DNA from: Clostridia bacterium
GTDB lineage: Bacteria; Bacillota; Clostridia; Christensenellales; Aristaeellaceae
NCBI GenBank assembly: GCA_017552535.1
Contig: JAFZPV010000028.1
Span: 1 to 54,291, forward strand
Direction of reading: 5' to 3'
DNA length: 54,291 bases
Position numbers and translations under genes: made by a program. Each line of letters starts with the position of its first letter. Within the stretch, counting starts at the first letter, position 1. Below, piece by piece: positions 52,812-54,291 of the stretch. The notes below the pieces were generated by a model. The model searched no databases. It worked only from the letters and a program-made list of their open reading frames with translations, and was not told the DNA's origin.

Positions 52812-53484
52812 GAATATGAAGCGGAACATCGTGCAAAAGACTTGTTTTTGAGTGACAGCTGTGCACGCCGATTTGCTGCACGGATCGATAAAGCCGCATA
52901 TCTCCAGGCTTAACGAAATCGCTTTACTTCCATGTATTACCGTTTTTTCCTATCAGTCATGGGATAATAGGTAAAACGATCCGTTATAAATACCCCTTAC
53001 ACGTTGATTGTTTTCTCTGTGCGATTTAGTTTTTTATTGATTTATTCCAAATTGCCGTTATAATGGCGGCATACAGTGGCTGGCAGACAGTCCATCCATG
53101 GAAAGGCGCCAGGCGTTTTCACAGAGAATGCGCATTATAGCCTCCACCTCCTTCATCCGGACCAGAGCAGGAAGCTTCCCGGCGTAATCGGCCAGGTGTT
53201 CCGGAGCATACTCTTCAAGTCTTGTCCCCGTCCTTGGTCCTAATGATTGAAATAGTGTGCCTTTCGTGGTATCATTGTCACATCAAATAAGAAATGAGAT
53301 ATGTCCAAGCGATACTCAAGAATTCTCAAGAACACTAAAGACTGTATCAAAACCGCATGTACCGTTGAAAAATGCATGCACGATGGTATCGCGGACTTGC
53401 AACCGCCGGACCCTGGCCAGAACGGGAACAATAACCGTCTGTGCATTGAGGCAGGATGTATGATGGAGGAAGATTTATCCAGCC
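52812..53484. other. Gene-poor region with a plus promoter and a decayed minus-strand frame
   Basis: No intact gene is seen. TTGATT (53037-53042), 16 bases, TATAAT (53059-53064) on the plus strand is a promoter candidate for the hydrolase gene at 53485, giving a leader of about 410 bases. In the leader, the minus strand from about 53275 to 53058 is open for about 70 codons without a usable start (for example LEEYAPEHLADYAGKLPALV, ending in TAA) and looks like the end of a lost gene. Short plus-strand frames near 53301 have no support. Confidence 0.45.
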
Positions 53485-54291
53485 ATGTTTGAATTCATAG
53501 ACGCCGGAAATCCCTACAGAAAAGAATATATCGATTCCGCAGAACTTGCTCTGGAAAAGCTGAGAGCGGCCGCGCAGGAACGCCGCGACGAACTCTTCAG
53601 GGAAAATTTTCCGGCCAATGCCGAATACATCCGAACACTGCTCAGGGAAAAACTCGGCTGGCCCCTGACACAGTCCGAAAGAAAGATCATCTCTGTCCGC
53701 AAGGTATTTATTGGCACGCGTTCAGGCTGCAGCATATACCGTCTTCAGTATGAGCTGGCAGAACGCATACGGTTTTACGGCATCCTGTTCGTACATGAAG
53801 ATGGGTCAAAACGTCCCCTGGTCATAGCGCAGCACGGCGGTCTCGGAACACCTGAAGTAATCGGCGGACTGCTTGAGAAAGGTACCGGGAATTATAACCG
53901 CATGGTCGAAAGGCTGTGCGAACTCGGAGCCAATGTTTTTGCGCCGCAGCTGCTGCTGTGGAACCCGCAGTACTTTATCGCGCGTGAAAAGGACGCGAAA
54001 AACGATGTGGACTCCATGCGGAGGTCTCTGGACGCCAAGCTTCAGCAGGTCGGCAGTTCTATAACCGCTATAGAGATCCATTGTATCCGCTGCGCCATCG
54101 ACCATCTGACAGAGGAACCCTTTTCGCAGGCGGAGCATCTGGGCATGGCGGGCCTGTCTTACGGCGGATTCTATGCGATGCATACAGCGGCTGTCGACAC
54201 CCGCATCCGCAGCACACTCAACAGCTGTTCTTTCAGCGAAGGCGGTCGTGGGCACCGTGCAGGGACCGATTATATCTGGGGCGACAGCGGG
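53485..54291 (+). CDS. Alpha/beta hydrolase, partial (cut by the window end)
   Basis: A frame of 269 codons from ATG 53485 runs off the window without a stop. An N-terminal helical segment (SAELALEKLRAAAQERRDEL) leads to an alpha/beta hydrolase core: RPLVIAQHGGLGTPE (oxyanion region HGG) and GMAGLSYGGFYAMHTA, with the nucleophile Ser in GLSYGG. The pattern resembles acetyl-xylan-esterase/Abhydrolase_7-type enzymes found near glycan genes. The Asp and His of the triad should lie beyond the window. The ribosome site is poor; GGAGGA is about 15 bases upstream. The long leader upstream carries the candidate promoter. Confidence 0.85.
   Translation, partial: MFEFIDAGNPYRKEYIDSAELALEKLRAAAQERRDELFRENFPANAEYIRTLLREKLGWPLTQSERKIISVRKVFIGTRSGCSIYRLQYELAERIRFYGILFVHEDGSKRPLVIAQHGGLGTPEVIGGLLEKGTGNYNRMVERLCELGANVFAPQLLLWNPQYFIAREKDAKNDVDSMRRSLDAKLQQVGSSITAIEIHCIRCAIDHLTEEPFSQAEHLGMAGLSYGGFYAMHTAAVDTRIRSTLNSCSFSEGGRGHRAGTDYIWGDSG

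Noticed and set aside
53301-53492. Short plus-strand frames as a peptide gene before the hydrolase
   Set aside because: No clear ribosome site, no family resemblance, and two overlapping frames on each strand are equally open.

Overview
The window looks like chromosomal DNA from a moderately GC-rich anaerobic Clostridia (Bacillota), probably a gut or rumen plant-fibre degrader. The signs are AGGAGG ribosome sites with TTG/GTG starts, a T-box leader, a LytTR/DUF3021 pair, a split transketolase, a ferredoxin-linked 2-oxoacid oxidoreductase, Big_2-repeat surface proteins and many intracellular glycosidases. I saw no rRNA, tRNA, CRISPR array, phage module or intact insertion sequence. Taxonomy below class is not resolvable by reading alone.

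Left part (1-21350): a hairpin-rich, gene-free 5' end is followed by a lone ADP-ribosylglycohydrolase gene with a clear promoter and operator palindrome. A tightly packed minus-strand operon (16450 down to 2032, 13 genes) then encodes two sugar ABC permeases, their binding protein, an SGNH acetylesterase, GH29, GH127, an Asp/Glu-racemase-like protein, both halves of a split transketolase, a transaldolase-like protein, a cupin, an apiosidase-like GH140 and a GH43-like propeller. None of the enzymes has a signal peptide, so they probably act on imported oligosaccharides. The mix fits pectin side chains (rhamnogalacturonan II or similar), with sugar released into a pentose/apiose-type branch. A divergent plus-strand operon encodes GH42, a UroD-like protein and an FAD oxidoreductase, ending at a strong terminator (21308-21347).

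Central part (21365-29900): an eight-gene minus-strand operon under one promoter and a T-box leader whose likely specifier is CUC (Leu). In order: a degenerate isopropylmalate-synthase-like protein that keeps the leucine regulatory domain, a TIM-barrel/acyl-CoA-synthetase fusion, branched-chain aminotransferase, a MinD/ParA-like ATPase, and the four subunits of a VOR/KOR-type 2-oxoacid:ferredoxin oxidoreductase. I read this as a leucine-starvation-induced route that activates a branched-chain fatty acid, carboxylates it reductively and transaminates it to an amino acid. This is the most interesting item in the window.

Right part (30052-54291): a secreted Big_2 protein with a C-terminal caspase-like peptidase domain, a small zinc-ribbon protein and a CYTH protein; a GH106-like enzyme; a LytTR regulator with its DUF3021 membrane partner; a second glycan block (an uncharacterised 947-residue protein, GH28, a 1084-residue secreted Cys/His/Trp-repeat protein); a plus-strand group of small genes ending in GH125; a minus-strand operon of DUF308/HdeD, polysaccharide deacetylase and a second GH28-like protein; and an alpha/beta hydrolase cut off by the window end.
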